64,000 nucleotides of DNA. Source: Ciona savignyi (taxonomy: Eukaryota; Chordata; Ascidiacea; Phlebobranchia; Cionidae). Position 1 is the stretch's first letter; the number at the start of each line of letters is the position of its first letter. The stretch is taken from assembly GCA_000149265.1 (NCBI GenBank), contig CH002344.1, forward strand, positions 248,397 through 312,396. The letters are read 5' to 3'. A program made the position numbers and the translations under genes. Of this stretch, positions 10,201 to 22,100 are shown one piece after another. Below the pieces are notes generated by a model. That model was given only the letters and a program-made list of their open reading frames with translations, had not been told where the DNA came from and searched no databases.

Positions 10201-11306
10201 GTCGCCTTTCAGCCGAAGGGTTGCATGATCGAAACTGTTTGCTAGTCGGTTGTGTCCATTGGATTGGTACTTAACGGACATTACCATTGCGTTTTCACAT
10301 TCACGGGGCTATAACCATTCGACCACGCAACCGTTCACGTGTTATTGTATTGCCGGGTTTTCACTGACGAATCCTAATTTGCTGATGTATGACTAAGCGC
10401 ATTTCTTTTCCTGTGACATCATAATCACACTATAGTTACGCAATGCTACAATGTACACAATAGTGACGTCACATACAAATTTGGGCTTTCCGCCAGGAAA
10501 TTTTGTAATGTCATGATTAAAGCGTTTTTGCTTCGTCAGTGGGAATTTGCGCCAGTCACCAACCGTAAGATTTAGATTCGAAATCAGCTGTTTGCCAGTC
10601 GACCGTATTTTTGGTTAGCTTATACGGTTGTGTGCATTGGTTCAATCCAAAGTATTCTAGTAGGTTGTACTAAAATAAGTTATGCATTTAAAACAATATC
10701 ATAGCACTGGACAGTCGGAACCAGTAATCCGGCGATAACCGTGGGGAATCCCCCATGTAGATATTCCAACCAACTAGAATTGAACAGAAGACTCATGGTT
10801 ATCCATTTCGGACAAGGCGGGGTCGCTACCACACGGGCAATTTATTAACCATCAGATTACTTCATACAATAGTTAATTTTTGTTCAACCGATAAATCCAC
10901 TGGTTTCAAGTCGCCACAACTCATAGCTTTAAAAAAGACACAATCAACTAACTACAGCGGGCTGGTTTTGAACCCATCACTTTCGTTTTTTACCTTTAAC
11001 ATCGTTTTTTACCTTTAAAGCTACTCTTGAGAGCGGAGAGGAGCCAACGGGCACAAAGATGGCGATAATCACCTCCAAACCCGACAACAGATCCGCACAT
11101 GCTAGACTAGCTATAAACCAATATGGCGGCTTTCGTAAACTTGCCGGCCCCTTTATTATAGCAAGCAGAATAACCAGGTTTTCGATTATCGTGAAGATTG
11201 AGATTGTACAAGCTATTCCCTCGGCAACTGAGACTGAGCGAAGAGAGCTAACGTTGCAAAACTCGTAATTCGCAGTCGAACTGCTGGATTCGTTCAAAAA
11301 CACCAT
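4251..11306 (-). CDS. Lysophospholipid-type (EDG, S1P/LPA-like) G protein-coupled receptor, complete
   Basis: Six exons, with all phases compatible: 11013-11306, 9841-10054, 7919-8127, 5426-5576, 4719-4848, 4251-4377; 1125 nt, 374 residues. The start is ATG at 11306 (AAAATGG context). Exon 1 has two N-glycosylation sites (NES, NVS), TM1 (IIENLVILLAII) and TM2 (SLACADLLSGLEV). Exon 2 has TM3-TM4 with FDRY in the DRY position and GWSC after TM4. Exon 3 has TM5. Exon 4 has TM6 with KTLVITLGVFVICWLPA. Exon 5 has TM7 with NSLLNPIIYS. Exon 6 is a Ser/Arg-rich tail (RRSWSSSTSLNRSTRRKT). TM1, TM6 and TM7 resemble S1P/LPA receptors most closely; cannabinoid, GPR3/6/12 or other MECA-cluster receptors are alternatives. 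Expected role: plasma-membrane receptor for a lipid mediator. The exon 2 donor is weak (GTGAAA at 9840), and 9832 is an alternative end in the same phase. Introns carry SINEs and satellite arrays. Confidence 0.8.
4427..4690 (+). repeat. SINE-1 body-derived repeats (136-bp type)
   Basis: One complete and two partial units. Landmarks in order are GTGCACCTGAGCAAGCCACT, TTGCTCCAACCCAGTGG, CCAAATTGAAAGTCATGTC and GACTGTGGGCATGAGGTAT. They lie in the intron between GPCR exons 5 and 6. Confidence 0.8.
4925..5045 (-). mobile_element. SINE family 2 copy (degraded)
   Basis: Antisense copy with a recognisable tRNA-like end (TTAACCATTCGGCCAAAC, the complement of a GGCCGAATGGTTAA A box) and a B-box-side remnant (TGAACCTATTACGAGCTCGT). 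In the GPCR intron between exons 4 and 5. Confidence 0.55.
5685..5972 (-). mobile_element. SINE family 1, near full length
   Basis: Complete in the minus direction: tRNA-like head with B-box-like GGTTTGAAACC, body (TAGGCAAGGCACTTTACGGA, then AACCTAGCCGAGTAATGGGT), core (TAACCCAACGATGGGCGCAA), tail ending in CGGGGATAAACATGAATATC and a TATCC run. It lies in the intron between GPCR exons 3 and 4, about 110 bp from exon 4. Confidence 0.85.
6584..6815 (-). mobile_element. Two SINE family 2 copies in tandem
   Basis: Copies at about 6584-6690 and 6710-6815, both antisense. The second is well preserved: complement of an A box (GTTAACCATTCGGCCATACG) and a B-box side reading GGTTTTGAATCCATGATAGG. About 105 bp each, in the GPCR intron between exons 3 and 4. 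Confidence 0.7.
7195..7240 (+). pseudogene. tRNA-like 3' half remnant
   Basis: GGGTTCGAATCCCACGACGT looks like a tRNA T-arm (GGTTCGAATCC is a good B box) followed by an acceptor-like GACGTCCA. No matching 5' acceptor strand, D-arm or A box is present upstream, so this is a remnant or coincidence rather than a tRNA gene. Confidence 0.35.
8270..9040 (-). repeat. SINE-1 body repeats with a dimeric 31-bp core array
   Basis: Two 136-bp type units (8330-8400 and 8500-8600) frame an array (8395-8990) of about eighteen 31-bp units with consensus AGTAATACACCTCATGCCCA plus CAGTCGAGCCC. Two monomer types alternate: one with CGAGCCCAG, one with CAAGCACAG. It lies in the GPCR intron between exons 2 and 3. 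Confidence 0.85.
9318..9765 (+). repeat. SINE-1 body repeats with core-unit expansion
   Basis: Three 136-bp type body units on the plus strand. Between the second and third, several copies of the 31-bp core unit are inserted (GTGTATTACTGTGCTTAACT recurring at 9535-9620). Confidence 0.8.
10175..10310 (+). mobile_element. SINE family 1, internally deleted
   Basis: Head (GCGTCGCCTTTCAGCCGAAG, B box GATCGAAACTG, then TAGTCGGTTGTGTCCATTGG) followed directly by tail-like TTTTCACATTCACGGGGCTA; the core is missing. Confidence 0.6.
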
Positions 11307-11339
11307 TTTCGACAGCACACGTCTACAAATCACGATTAA

Positions 11340-12950
11340 TTCTGAAAACTAAAAAAAAATATTATAATAAAATTAATAAACAAATATCATAAATATATAA
11401 AGATAGATTACAATTAAAAGCGCTAGGTGTTTAAAATAATTAAGTCGTATCTAAATTGCAGCAAAAGAGAATACAATTACACATTCAAGATATGTTTGTA
11501 ATTCGAACAAATACGCATGCGTAATACGTTTGCGTAATACCTTTGAAAACGACACGACTCGCATTCAAGTATTGATAATAAACAACACCTTACGCACGAT
11601 AAACATCCCGATTATGAGCGTATCTTATACCCAGACTATGTCCAGTTGTTTACAGTAAAACGACAATATACCGTCCACTTCCGCCATTTGCTTATTTTAT
11701 TTTCTTAACTTAAAGGTGACGTTTTCAATGCTCTGTTATTTTCTTGTTTCGGTAATAATATTAATAATTTTGTATTTTCATTATTCGTGACGGAGAAATA
11801 AAAAATAAAATAAACCTGACGCATGTACTGGCCTTACTAATTAAAACAACTAATAAATCATGGCTAAGTTTCGTGTGTTTTCAATTTTAGTTTTAATTTG
11901 ATTGTAACCGTTTTTATCTTCAGTTGCAAACAAAACGACTCAATTTATCTGTCTTTAGTTATTGTACGTCGAAATTTCACTCCTGTAACTTGTCTGTGCG
12001 CTCAATGTACTGAAATTGTAAAATTAATTGACTGTGTAAGAGTAACTTGAAATTGCTAATCTTCAAGCTTGGTAGAAATGTCTCCCGGACTGTAATATCC
12101 GTCAACAACCCTATCAATGCACCGGCGTCATAATCTAGACTGTGACGTAACACTGTGATGATTTATCAAGCCTCTTGTTTTTATTTCTTGTCCAAATGGA
12201 GAAATTCAAATTTTCTTTTGTACTTGAAATAGAATAATGTCTGGTTTGTAGTTAATGACATCATATTAACAGGAAAAACAGGTCACCAGACACTTAATAA
12301 TAAACATCAATAAATTAAGATGAAATACGCGTAATTGCGTTAACAATAAGATTGTAACATAAATAACTGTTTTTAAGCTGCCATGTAAAACAGAAGCCAC
12401 ACTTTAGCACATGAGCCTCACAATTCTGATATAAGATGGCAAAAGCGCTTACAACGTCGTTGCGTTTCCGCTTCCTAAATTGGTAATCTTTGCCAAATGT
12501 TGTTGGACAGGTGGTTTATATTGCAGTGTGGTGGGTGTCATGGCGTAAGCATTCGTATCACGTGCAAGTTCATTGTTCGTCACAATGACATGATAATGCA
12601 ATAGATCAAAGTAAGGATATGCAGTCATTAGCAACCACGTAATATTAGAATAAACAAATGGTGTTAACGCACAATGCATCCGTTAATTCACGAATGTTCA
12701 TTATTACCGAACAAGCGTGTATCAATCTACATAATGCAGGCCTTGTAGAATGTAAACGAACAAACGCTACTGTGCGTCATACAACCAACTATGAGGTGTG
12801 GGAAATCGGCCATAGAAACATCAATGTCTCATAAACTCTTGGTGAATGCTGATTCCAGGGTTAAACTCATGTGACACAGCATGCCGAGTTGCAATAACCG
12901 CGCAAATACAGGCGCAATAGACTGCAATCCCATGCCAGACAGGACGCTCA
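11340..12950. other. AT-rich interval upstream of the GPCR, no supported gene
   Basis: This is the presumptive promoter side of the minus-strand GPCR. I see no convincing exon, RNA gene or full repeat. A short minus-strand open frame (12449-12679) has no recognisable motif. Confidence 0.5.
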
Positions 12951-12954
12951 TGTT

Positions 12955-13130
12955 TATACACATATATGGAAAACCTTGGTTACCGGAGCTATTGCAATGT
13001 GTTGAATACGATAGGCAAATTCCCAGTTTTAGTTTGATTCACTTAACCACTAGGTTCCATTATAACTAAGTGCCTCGTCGAAGGACGCAACCTTTCAGCA
13101 AGTTCACTGGTTGGTCAAGGACCACAACAA
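12955..13130 (-). mobile_element. SINE family 1, diverged copy
   Basis: Antisense order of SINE landmarks: TTGGTTACCGGAGCTATTGC (core side), CACTAGGTTCCATTATAACT (body), AGGACGCAACCTTTCAGC (head). Confidence 0.5.
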
Positions 13131-13394
13131 CAGACTATTCGCGCGAAATGTATTAATTTTTAAGAAAAATTACGTTACAATTTTTTAATATTGAGTTTGT
13201 GATGATTCGTTTGTCAAACAGCACTGAAGGAAGTGACGTCATTATGCAAATGGACAGTACTTGTTCAATTTTAAATATCAGTCTCCCACAGCCGATTTGC
13301 AACAAATAAGGAAATCGAGTTTATTTTTGACCGCCTTTCATAATACCTCAGTTACACCATTCATAACGTTCCTAACATAATAACATCACCTAGC

Positions 13395-13505
13395 GTTTTT
13401 TTAATACTAGTTTTTTTTAGTACCAGCATTTTTTTAGTACCAGCATTTTTTTAGTACCAGCGTTTTTTTAATACCAGTTTTTTTTAGTACCAGGGTTTTT
13501 TAACA
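13395..13505. repeat. Tandem repeat, 17-18 bp unit
   Basis: Six or so copies of a unit like TTTTTTTAGTACCAGCA, with AATACCAGT variants. It directly abuts a SINE family 2 fragment (13505-13560: GATTCGAACCCATAATGGGT ... CTTTCGGCCACACGACC). Confidence 0.85.
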
Positions 13506-14012
13506 GGATTCGAACCCATAATGGGTTGGTCGTGTTAACCTTTCGGCCACACGACCATCCATGCCCTGGAGACCCTTGAAGCGTTTAAATATATTTGGAA
13601 TTCTCTATTTTATCAACTTCTAGATGTAGTGTTTAAAAGCTTTTCTTTTTGCAATTCCAGCAAAAAAGTCATCCTATATCCTGTTTAATAAAAAAAATTA
13701 ATATCAATATATTTCTGCTGAAAGTTTCTTTTAATCCAAACACTGTTTAAACTGCCACACAAACCCACAAGTCGTACCAAGCACAGTGCTTTAATAGTTT
13801 GAGCGCGCATAGCAATGCACTATATGAATGATCCATATCATGGGAATAAGTTAATACAAAAGTTATAGTTATAAAACGCGCCTAACAGAACCCGTATGGT
13901 GAGGAATAATGAAGGTTTAAATAAAAAGTTTTTATGTAGTTTTTAACATAAGCCCTGACATTAAGAAAAGGATGCATATACTCCCATATATGGGAAGCGC
14001 GAAGAGCTAAAA

Positions 14013-14165
14013 CAACAGGTGCCCACTGTCGGGTTATCAGAGCTATTACAATGTTTAGCATAAAACGCGAGCGTTACTAGTTTAGTTGAACCCGTTAATC
14101 CAGTGGGTGCTAGTAGTTGCTGATCATTCAGCAGAGCCAAGTTTCGATCACGCAACCCGGTTGTT
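14013..14165 (-). mobile_element. SINE family 1 fragment in the Eph 3' UTR
   Basis: Antisense core and body (CCACTGTCGGGTTATCAGAG, TTGAACCCGTTAATCCAGTG) and a head remnant (GTTTCGATCACGCAACC). It begins about 90 bp past the Eph stop codon, so the transcript 3' UTR probably contains it. Confidence 0.55.
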
Positions 14166-14252
14166 TCATGACCGCTGCTCATCCCCTATCCTCTTCGATG
14201 GACAATACGTCATCACGACGACACGTCATCACGGCGACACGTCATCACCACG

Positions 14253-17200
14253 TCATACAGCGACTGGGACGTGGTTTTCTTGAGGGAGATGAACGCTGCT
14301 ATGCTGGGTGAGCGGGAGGGTCATGGCGTGCGAACGGTCGAAAGTCGTTTCGTTCTGTATTTGGACTTGGGGTTGTCTCGTGTTGGGGAATTCCCCCAAA
14401 TGCTGCCTCAGCGTGCTGATGCCTCCCTGTAGTCGAGTGCGGTGGGCGGGGGAGGTGATGCCGAGTCGATCTAACTCACTGCAAGTGGATGGGACGAGTT
14501 GTTATAATGGAATTAACTTGATGCAGCTGGGAAAGAAGGGAATATAGAGGGTAATAAGTTCGATGATAACAGGAAAACAAGATGCAGTACAAAGTACTTG
14601 GTGTAGAATTAGGAACAAGGTGTTATAGGGTACTAAACTAGCCTGCGGGATAGAATAAATATGTGCTATATATAATAATATAAAATGGGAGCATAAATAT
14701 GTATTAACGAACAGTTGAGTTACTGGTGCTATAGCTGTGTATTAAATATGACAATATAACATTAGTTGGGACCGGTACGTGAAAACACCAGGGACCAGGA
14801 ATGTGGGCTTTAAGGGCTACCTTTATGGTAACATTAGCATAGTTTAGGAGCATCATATAAAGTAACATATAGGCTTAAAATCTGTCAAATTATCCACACC
14901 AGCATGGTTATAAGGAGGATAGCAAACCCACCTTTCGCTAATGTGGACCAGACTCTCAAGGTCGTTGATTCCATTCGTGTGGAAACTTCGACGATATTTC
15001 CCAAGTTTCACCATGTCCAGCCATTCATCAAGTGTGGACACCTCGTTTAGACTGGTGGGGCTGTCTGGGTTGAGAAGTGGGGCGCTGTAAGGGGAGGGGG
15101 TGTTTAGTACGGTGGTTAGGGGTATGATTTGTGTTTGTATTGGAGTAATGTATAGTGATACACCTCATGCCCGCAGTCTAGCACAGTAATACACCTCATG
15201 CCCACAGTCGGGCACAGTAATACACCTCATGCCCACAGTCGAGTACAGTAATACACCTCATGCCCACAGTAGAGTTGCTGGAGATATTACAGTATGTGGA
15301 TAATCAGACATGACTTTCAATTTTGACTACTCATTAGATACCACTGGGTTGGAGCAATGTAAAGTGGCTTGCTCAGGAGATTATAGTATTAGTAACTTCA
15401 GTGTATAGGACCCAGAACCTATAAACTCCACTAATAGACTTTCCACCACCCATCCAGACCCTCCCACATACTAGACAACTCATTCACAACTTAAACCAAT
15501 AGACTCAACTTCACCACCCATCCATCCACCCACACCCACCCCCACCCTACATACCAGCAACCCATTCACCACAAGTCATCATCTCACCTCGCGTCATGTG
15601 ACTTGGTGTCCAAGAGGAGGTTAGGTTGTTTGATGAACTGATCCAAAGTCCGGATGATCTCAATGGGATGAGGCCTCCTCTTCGCTTCATAGCTCCAACA
15701 CTTCAGCATCAGATTGTGGATGGATACTGGGCAGTTCTGTAGGGGAGGGGGTGTTTAGGCTCGACTGTGGTCATGCGGGTAAGATAGGATATGTTTATCC
15801 CCGTGAATGGGAAAACCAAGGGGGTTAACACACGGGCAATCGTCAGATCGCCTCGCGCCCATCGTCGGGTTACCGGAGCTATTGTAGTGTGTTGTGTATG
15901 ATTCACATGTTCCTTTCGGACATGATATGGGTAAATCTTGAAAAAACTAGTTTTTCACTATTATAACTTAAACTTATGTTATATTGCAAGTAAATATGAA
16001 TATCAGGTTACCTGCAATAAGGGCATCTGGCAAGGTAATATTGGAATTTAATGTGTTATTGCTGCTTGATTTTTGCTACATGGATCAACATGAGTAATAT
16101 CTATAACAATAATGACGATACAATTTTTATGCATTGTTCTAATAACACAGATAAACACGAGCATCAATCTACATCCAGAGTCCAACCTACCTCAGGGGCT
16201 GGGAGGCGATATCCATCCTCCAAGACCTCAGTGACCACCTCATTGCTCATATCCCAGTATGGCTTCTCCCCGTATGACATCACTTCCCACATGACGATGC
16301 CGTAACTCCATACGTCACTCGCTGACGTGAATTGTCGGAAGCGTATGCACTCGGGTGCCGTCCAGCGCAGAGCAATCTTCCCGCCCTGGGTATGACATCA
16401 TCATAATGTTAATTTGACATATAGTGGTGGAATGGTAACATGACAATTTTATACAAATAATTCAATAATTCCATAAAAAACAAGCCAATTTTAAGTTCGA
16501 AATTTAGCCTATTTTACCCACAAAACACATAAAAATGTTTAAACTTATGTAATTGTGGTATAGTGTGGTGGGGATAGGAATTGGATGTTAAAATTAAATA
16601 TAAAGTTGTTAATAGTGAAATGTTATATCATCATAGGTAACTATGCTCTCAAATTGGCCAGTGTTCATGTACAAGTATAACCTTGCAAGCATGCATTGTA
16701 ATGCATTCGGTCTGTTCAGCGGTATAAAGCAAAGAATGCCCCATGGGGTAAATACAAGGGTTAATGACCCATCAATGGGCACACAAGAAGGTTATGACCC
16801 CCTGGGGTAAAATTACAAACAAAGTTGAATGACCCCATGTCTGGCAACCAAGGGTTATACAAACAAAGCTAAGTGGCCTTAATGTGGGGCATGGACCCCC
16901 AGCAGTGTGTAACTAGGGTGAATGACCCCGTATGTAGCATAAAAACGGTGAATGACCCCTCTTGTGGGACTAATAAGGCTGAATGACCCCTTAGTGCACA
17001 AACAATGGTGAATAATCGTATGGGGGCAAAAATGTAGAATAAGGACACATGGAGTGTGCCATACAGGGCAAATGACCCGCTTGTAATGCAATTAATGGGT
17101 TATGACCCCTACACTATACCACCAAAAAGCTTGAATGACCCATTGTAATGCAAACCAGGATGAATTCCCCAACCCCTGTGTAATAAACCTTAAATGATGG

Positions 17201-19158
17201 CGAATGACCCCTACACTATACTAACAAGTCTAAATGACCCTTGTAATTTGGACTTGTTTCTAGGGGTATACCCTACTTGTAATGCAAACAGGGGTGAACA
17301 ACCCCACCCACCTGTGTAGTATAGGTAGCTTGGGGGTCATTTTCCAGGGTCCTCGAAAGTCCGAAGTCTGAAACTTTGCAAACGAGGTCAGAACTGACGA
17401 GGATGTTGCGAGCAGCAAGATCTCTGTGGATGTATTTGATGGAGGAGAGATAGTTCATCCCGCTTGCTATACCTCGCAACATCTCAAGCAACCTCGAGGC
17501 AGTCAGTTCATTCACTTTGCCCTGTGGGTGTGGAAATCAGCATCAATAATGTCCGAGACATGATCCAGTGTAAATTTCATCACTTTACCGGTGATTTATT
17601 ATTCAAGATCATTAACAGAATTTGGTTAATATTGAAAGACTGGAAATAACTAATAATCCTAATTAAACCTTAAAGATATTAAGTTGGATTAGTGGTTAGT
17701 TACAGTTTCCACATTTTCCTAGTTTTGCCCAGAGGTGGAAATCAACACCATGTCTGTATGACAGTCCGGTTGTTGGCAGCTATAGTGTCAACCGAAAGGT
17801 TGCAGCATCGAAACCAGTAACAAACTTATTCGGTTATCGTTGCGAAAAGACTATTATTCATAGAATTGTTGCTAGAGTAAGCTACCAACCTGTAGAAACT
17901 TGTCCAATGATCCATTCTCCATAAACTCGGTGATTATCATGGCTGGAATACCTGGGTGGTGGATGGTGTTAGTTGGTGGTGGGTGGTGTTAGTTGGTGGG
18001 GGGTGGTGTTAGTTAGTGGGGGGTGGTGTTAGTTAGTGGGGGGTGGTGTTAGTTAGTGGGGAATATGGAAATTTAAATCTTGAAGCATTTTATCTCAATA
18101 TAGTAAGCAACGACTTAACCCTATTAAAACTGATAAATATAAACTTTAAGTCAAATTCATTCTATTTATGGTTAACAATTTAATAAAAAACATTATTCAA
18201 ACAGAATTTAAATCAATTAAAATGCTCTATTTGACTAAGATAGATAAAGGTAACTGTGGTAAAATATATATAATTAACAGAACGAATTAGAATTCATATT
18301 AATCAGTAAAAGTAATAAGGAAACCCCACTTACTTTTAGTGACGACCCCTTTAAGTTGGATGATGTTAGGATGATCGAACTGAGCCATTGTGCAAGCTTC
18401 CCTCAAGAAGTTAGTGTGATCGATCAAACTTGCTCCTTCCTTTAAACGTTTCACTGCGACTGGGATGGAAGTCTTGCCTGATATCAACTTTCCTCGGCAC
18501 ACTTCTNNNNNNNNNNNNNNNNNNNNNNNNNNNNNNNNNNNNNNNNNNNNNNNNNNNNNNNNNNNNNNNNNNNNNNNNNNNNNNNNNNNNNNNNNNNNNN
18601 NNNNNNACTGTGCTCGACTGGGCATGAGGTGTATTACTGTGCTCGACTGTGGACGTGAGGTGTATTACTGTGCTCAACTGTAGACGTGAGGTGTATAACT
18701 GTGCTTGACTGTGGGCATGAGATGTATTACTGTGCTCGACTGTGGACATGAGGTGTATTACTGTGCTCGACTGTGGGCATGAGGTGTATTACTGTGCTCC
18801 ACTGTGGGCATGAGGTGTATTACTATGCTCGACTGTGGGCATGAGGTGTATTACTATGCACCTGAGCAAGCCACTTTACATTGCTCCAACCCAGTGTTAG
18901 CTAATGAATTGTTCAAATTAAAAGTCATGTCTGATTATCCACACACTGTAATAGGTTCAGCAACTCGACTGTGGACTGTAGGTATATTACTGTGCACCTG
19001 AGTAAGCCACTGTCAAAACCAAAGATCCAATAAATAGCAAACCAAACAACACCCACCTCTCCCAATGACGCATTCGATCTTGATCTTAGTTTGATCGAGT
19101 TCGGTTGCGATTTCCTTCACCCCATTATGAGGGTCTCGGTAGTCGACGTAGGTGCGCC
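14253..19158 (-). CDS. Eph exons 14-21: juxtamembrane, kinase, SAM, PDZ ligand
   Basis: Exon 14 has the juxtamembrane tyrosines ([13 protein letters not shown]) and [14 protein letters not shown]. Exon 15 starts inside the gap and gives EVCRGKL, the beta-3 lysine in VAVKRLKEG, and [16 protein letters not shown]. Exon 16 is the hinge ([18 protein letters not shown]). Exon 17 has the catalytic loop [11 protein letters not shown] and DFG. Exon 18 has RWTAPE and [13 protein letters not shown]. Exon 19 ends the kinase. Exons 20-21 encode SAM ([19 protein letters not shown], then [20 protein letters not shown]). Catalytic Lys, HRD and DFG are all present, so this is predicted to be an active kinase. 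The C-terminal Val-Ala-Val fits a class II PDZ ligand. Confidence 0.92.
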
Positions 19159-22100
19159 CTGTAAGTCACCATGTTATAATTCCAATTTTATAATCAAGAT
19201 TGAATGTTATAATCAAATCATAAACCGGAACAGACGGTAAAAGAAAGTCGTTAAAACAAGTCATTAAAGAAAGATATGAATATTAAAAATAGTTGTTATC
19301 CAAATGTTATAAATCCGGCTTTAAAATACAAAAAAGAATGTACTTGATGCTGTGTAAAAATATTACTCGGTATATATTATTAAATAATGAAGTAGTATTT
19401 ACATTTTACAGAAATTCTAAAGTTTTTTTTACCAATTTTAATGAAACTTTTATAAAACCACAAAGGTATGAAACAAAATTATTCCCAACGTGCAACAAAT
19501 CAGTGGATAACGTGCAACAAATCAGTGGATCCAGGTACCTTGGACGTTGAGGAACTTGCTCTTGAGAAGATTGGTGTTTTCCGCGAGTTTCTTGCTCGCT
19601 TGCACATCCTGTCTCTTCTTCTTGTTGGCTTGCCTTCGCTTGACGAACAACACAATGATCACGATGATAACAATCGCGATCACCCCCATCACACCCCCGA
19701 TCACTGCGGGGTTTAAACCGGCAGTCGCTTGTTCTGTGGGTTCGGATTGTGGGGGTTATTGGGTGGGTTAGATTATTGGTAGCGTCAGACTATCAGCCGA
19801 AAGGTTTTCGGATCAAAACCAGCTTTTTTCTAGTTTGTGTTTTTATGCCAAAACCTTTCGGCTGTCACTTTTAATAGATTTATCATTTAAATTCCAGTGA
19901 GGAAAGTTTTTGTCACTTTGTTACTTTTGGTTAAAAATGTCACTTTTAAGCTACTTCTAGGTGTGTCTTGAACCCAGTGGACTAATGGGTTGGAACTGAA
20001 ACTCTAGATTATCATGAACTTTTTTAAGTAATTTATGGTTTTCCACTGTATAACTTTGCTTCTTAATTATTTCTTTATACCAGTAACCTTATTTCAACCA
20101 TTGCTATACCACTACATAATAGCAATCTTATTTTTTATATATATTTTGAAATTATTGATTGTTTTTCACATTGGTTTATTGATTAGTTGGGCTGTAGAGA
20201 AACAAATATACACGAACCACCTGCTATAATTATCAAACAAAGGGAAGAATGGAAAATACATGCATTGTATTGCAGGAAAATAGGTAAAATAGTTAAAAAA
20301 TTGGACTTGATTGAAACTAGTCAACCTTTAAGACTGAACCACTGTATGCATCATGTAACTGATAAAAGCAATCATTCAAATGCTTATAACAACTTATGCT
20401 TAAGATAGTATTCGATTAAAAGCAATTATATAAGTGAAATTATAATTTTATTAATATGGACAAAAATTGAAGCTCGCTACAGATATAACATTTACCTTTG
20501 ACAGAAGAAGTGGCCACGTGAAGATCGTTGCTGAATTTTCCGAATCCCATTCCATTTCTCACTCTGACCTTCGCGATGTATTTGCTTCCCTTGGTTAACC
20601 CACTCACTGTAGCATTAGTGGAGAATGTCTGGATAGATGGGTGGTGTTAAGTCTAATAGGTGAGTTGGTAGGTTCTGGGTTCAATTCACACAGCAGGTAA
20701 TACTATCAGTTTTCTTATGCATGCCACTTTACATTGCTCTTACTCAGTGGTATCCAATGAGTCGTCCAAATGAAAAGTTATGTCTGATTATCCACACACT
20801 GTTATAGCTTCAGAAACCCGATTGTGGGCATGAGGTGTATTACTGTTTATCCACTATTACAAATTATCAAATAATAGAAAATTGTTTAATATATATATCC
20901 TGAGGGTACTGAATCATTCAAAATGACAAATACACTACACAATTCATTCTCACGTTTATGTCTTTAATCTTGTGTCCGTTTTGGAAAACTCTGACTTGAT
21001 ATTCGAGCAAGTGGGTTCTAGGTGTGGGGGTTGACATCCAGGCCACCACAAAATATGTTTGTCCACTTTCTACAAGCCTTAATCGTTGTATTTGGGGTGG
21101 ACCTGTGGGAGTGGATGGGGATGACGATTAAAAACAGAAAATTTTAATATTTCTGAAGAGCTGTTAGGTGAAATGGTTGGTTTATTTATATCCTTGTGGG
21201 TGCGGGTGGGAAGCCAGGCTTTATCCACGGGTATCGTAAGACACCTCATGCCCACAGTCGAGTTGCTGAAGCTATTACAGTGTGTGGATGGTTGGTTCAT
21301 TTATATCCTCGTAGGTGGGAAGCCTGGCTTTATCCATGAGTATCGTAAGACACCTCATGCTCACAGTCGAGTTGCTGGAGCTATTACAGTGTGTTGATGG
21401 TTGGTTTATTTATATCCTCGTGGGTGGGAAACCAGGCTTTATCCACGGTTATCGTGAGACACCTCATGCCCACAGTCAAGTTGCTAAAGCTATTACAGTG
21501 TGTGGATGGTTGGTTCATTTATATCCTCGTAGGTGGGAAGCCAGGCTTTATCCACGGGTATTGTAAGACACCTCATGCCCACGGTCGAGTTGCTGGAGCT
21601 ATTCCGTTAGATTCTAGTTATGTTATGTAGTAAAGACCAAAATAGGTGATTAAACCACCATTACATGAAGGTAATCACCTGATTCGCTGGTTGATATATT
21701 GACCCACTGAAAAGCAGGGGGTTTCCCCACTTGCGGGATGACACTCCATTGGAAGAGGAAGATCTGTGGAGGGTGACGATGTCCGTGAACCAATGTTTAT
21801 AATTAAGGTTGAACCAAGAGTGGAGGATATGTTGGAGGAGGGGAGGGGTAGGATGGAGAGGGGTGGGAGGAGTAGGAGAAGGAGGAGGTGGGAGGAGAGG
21901 ATAAGTGTGGATTGAGAAGTGGAATAGTAGGAGGAGGAGGAGGATAGAAGCAAAGAGAAGAGGAAGAAGGCAGGATGAAGGAGGGGATTGGAGGATAGGG
22001 GAGTGAAAGGCTGGGAGGAGGAAAGAAGGGTGGTGGAGGGTAGGATATAAAGGAGGAAAGGAGGTAGAAAGGATGGAATAGGAGCAGGATAGAAGGGAAA

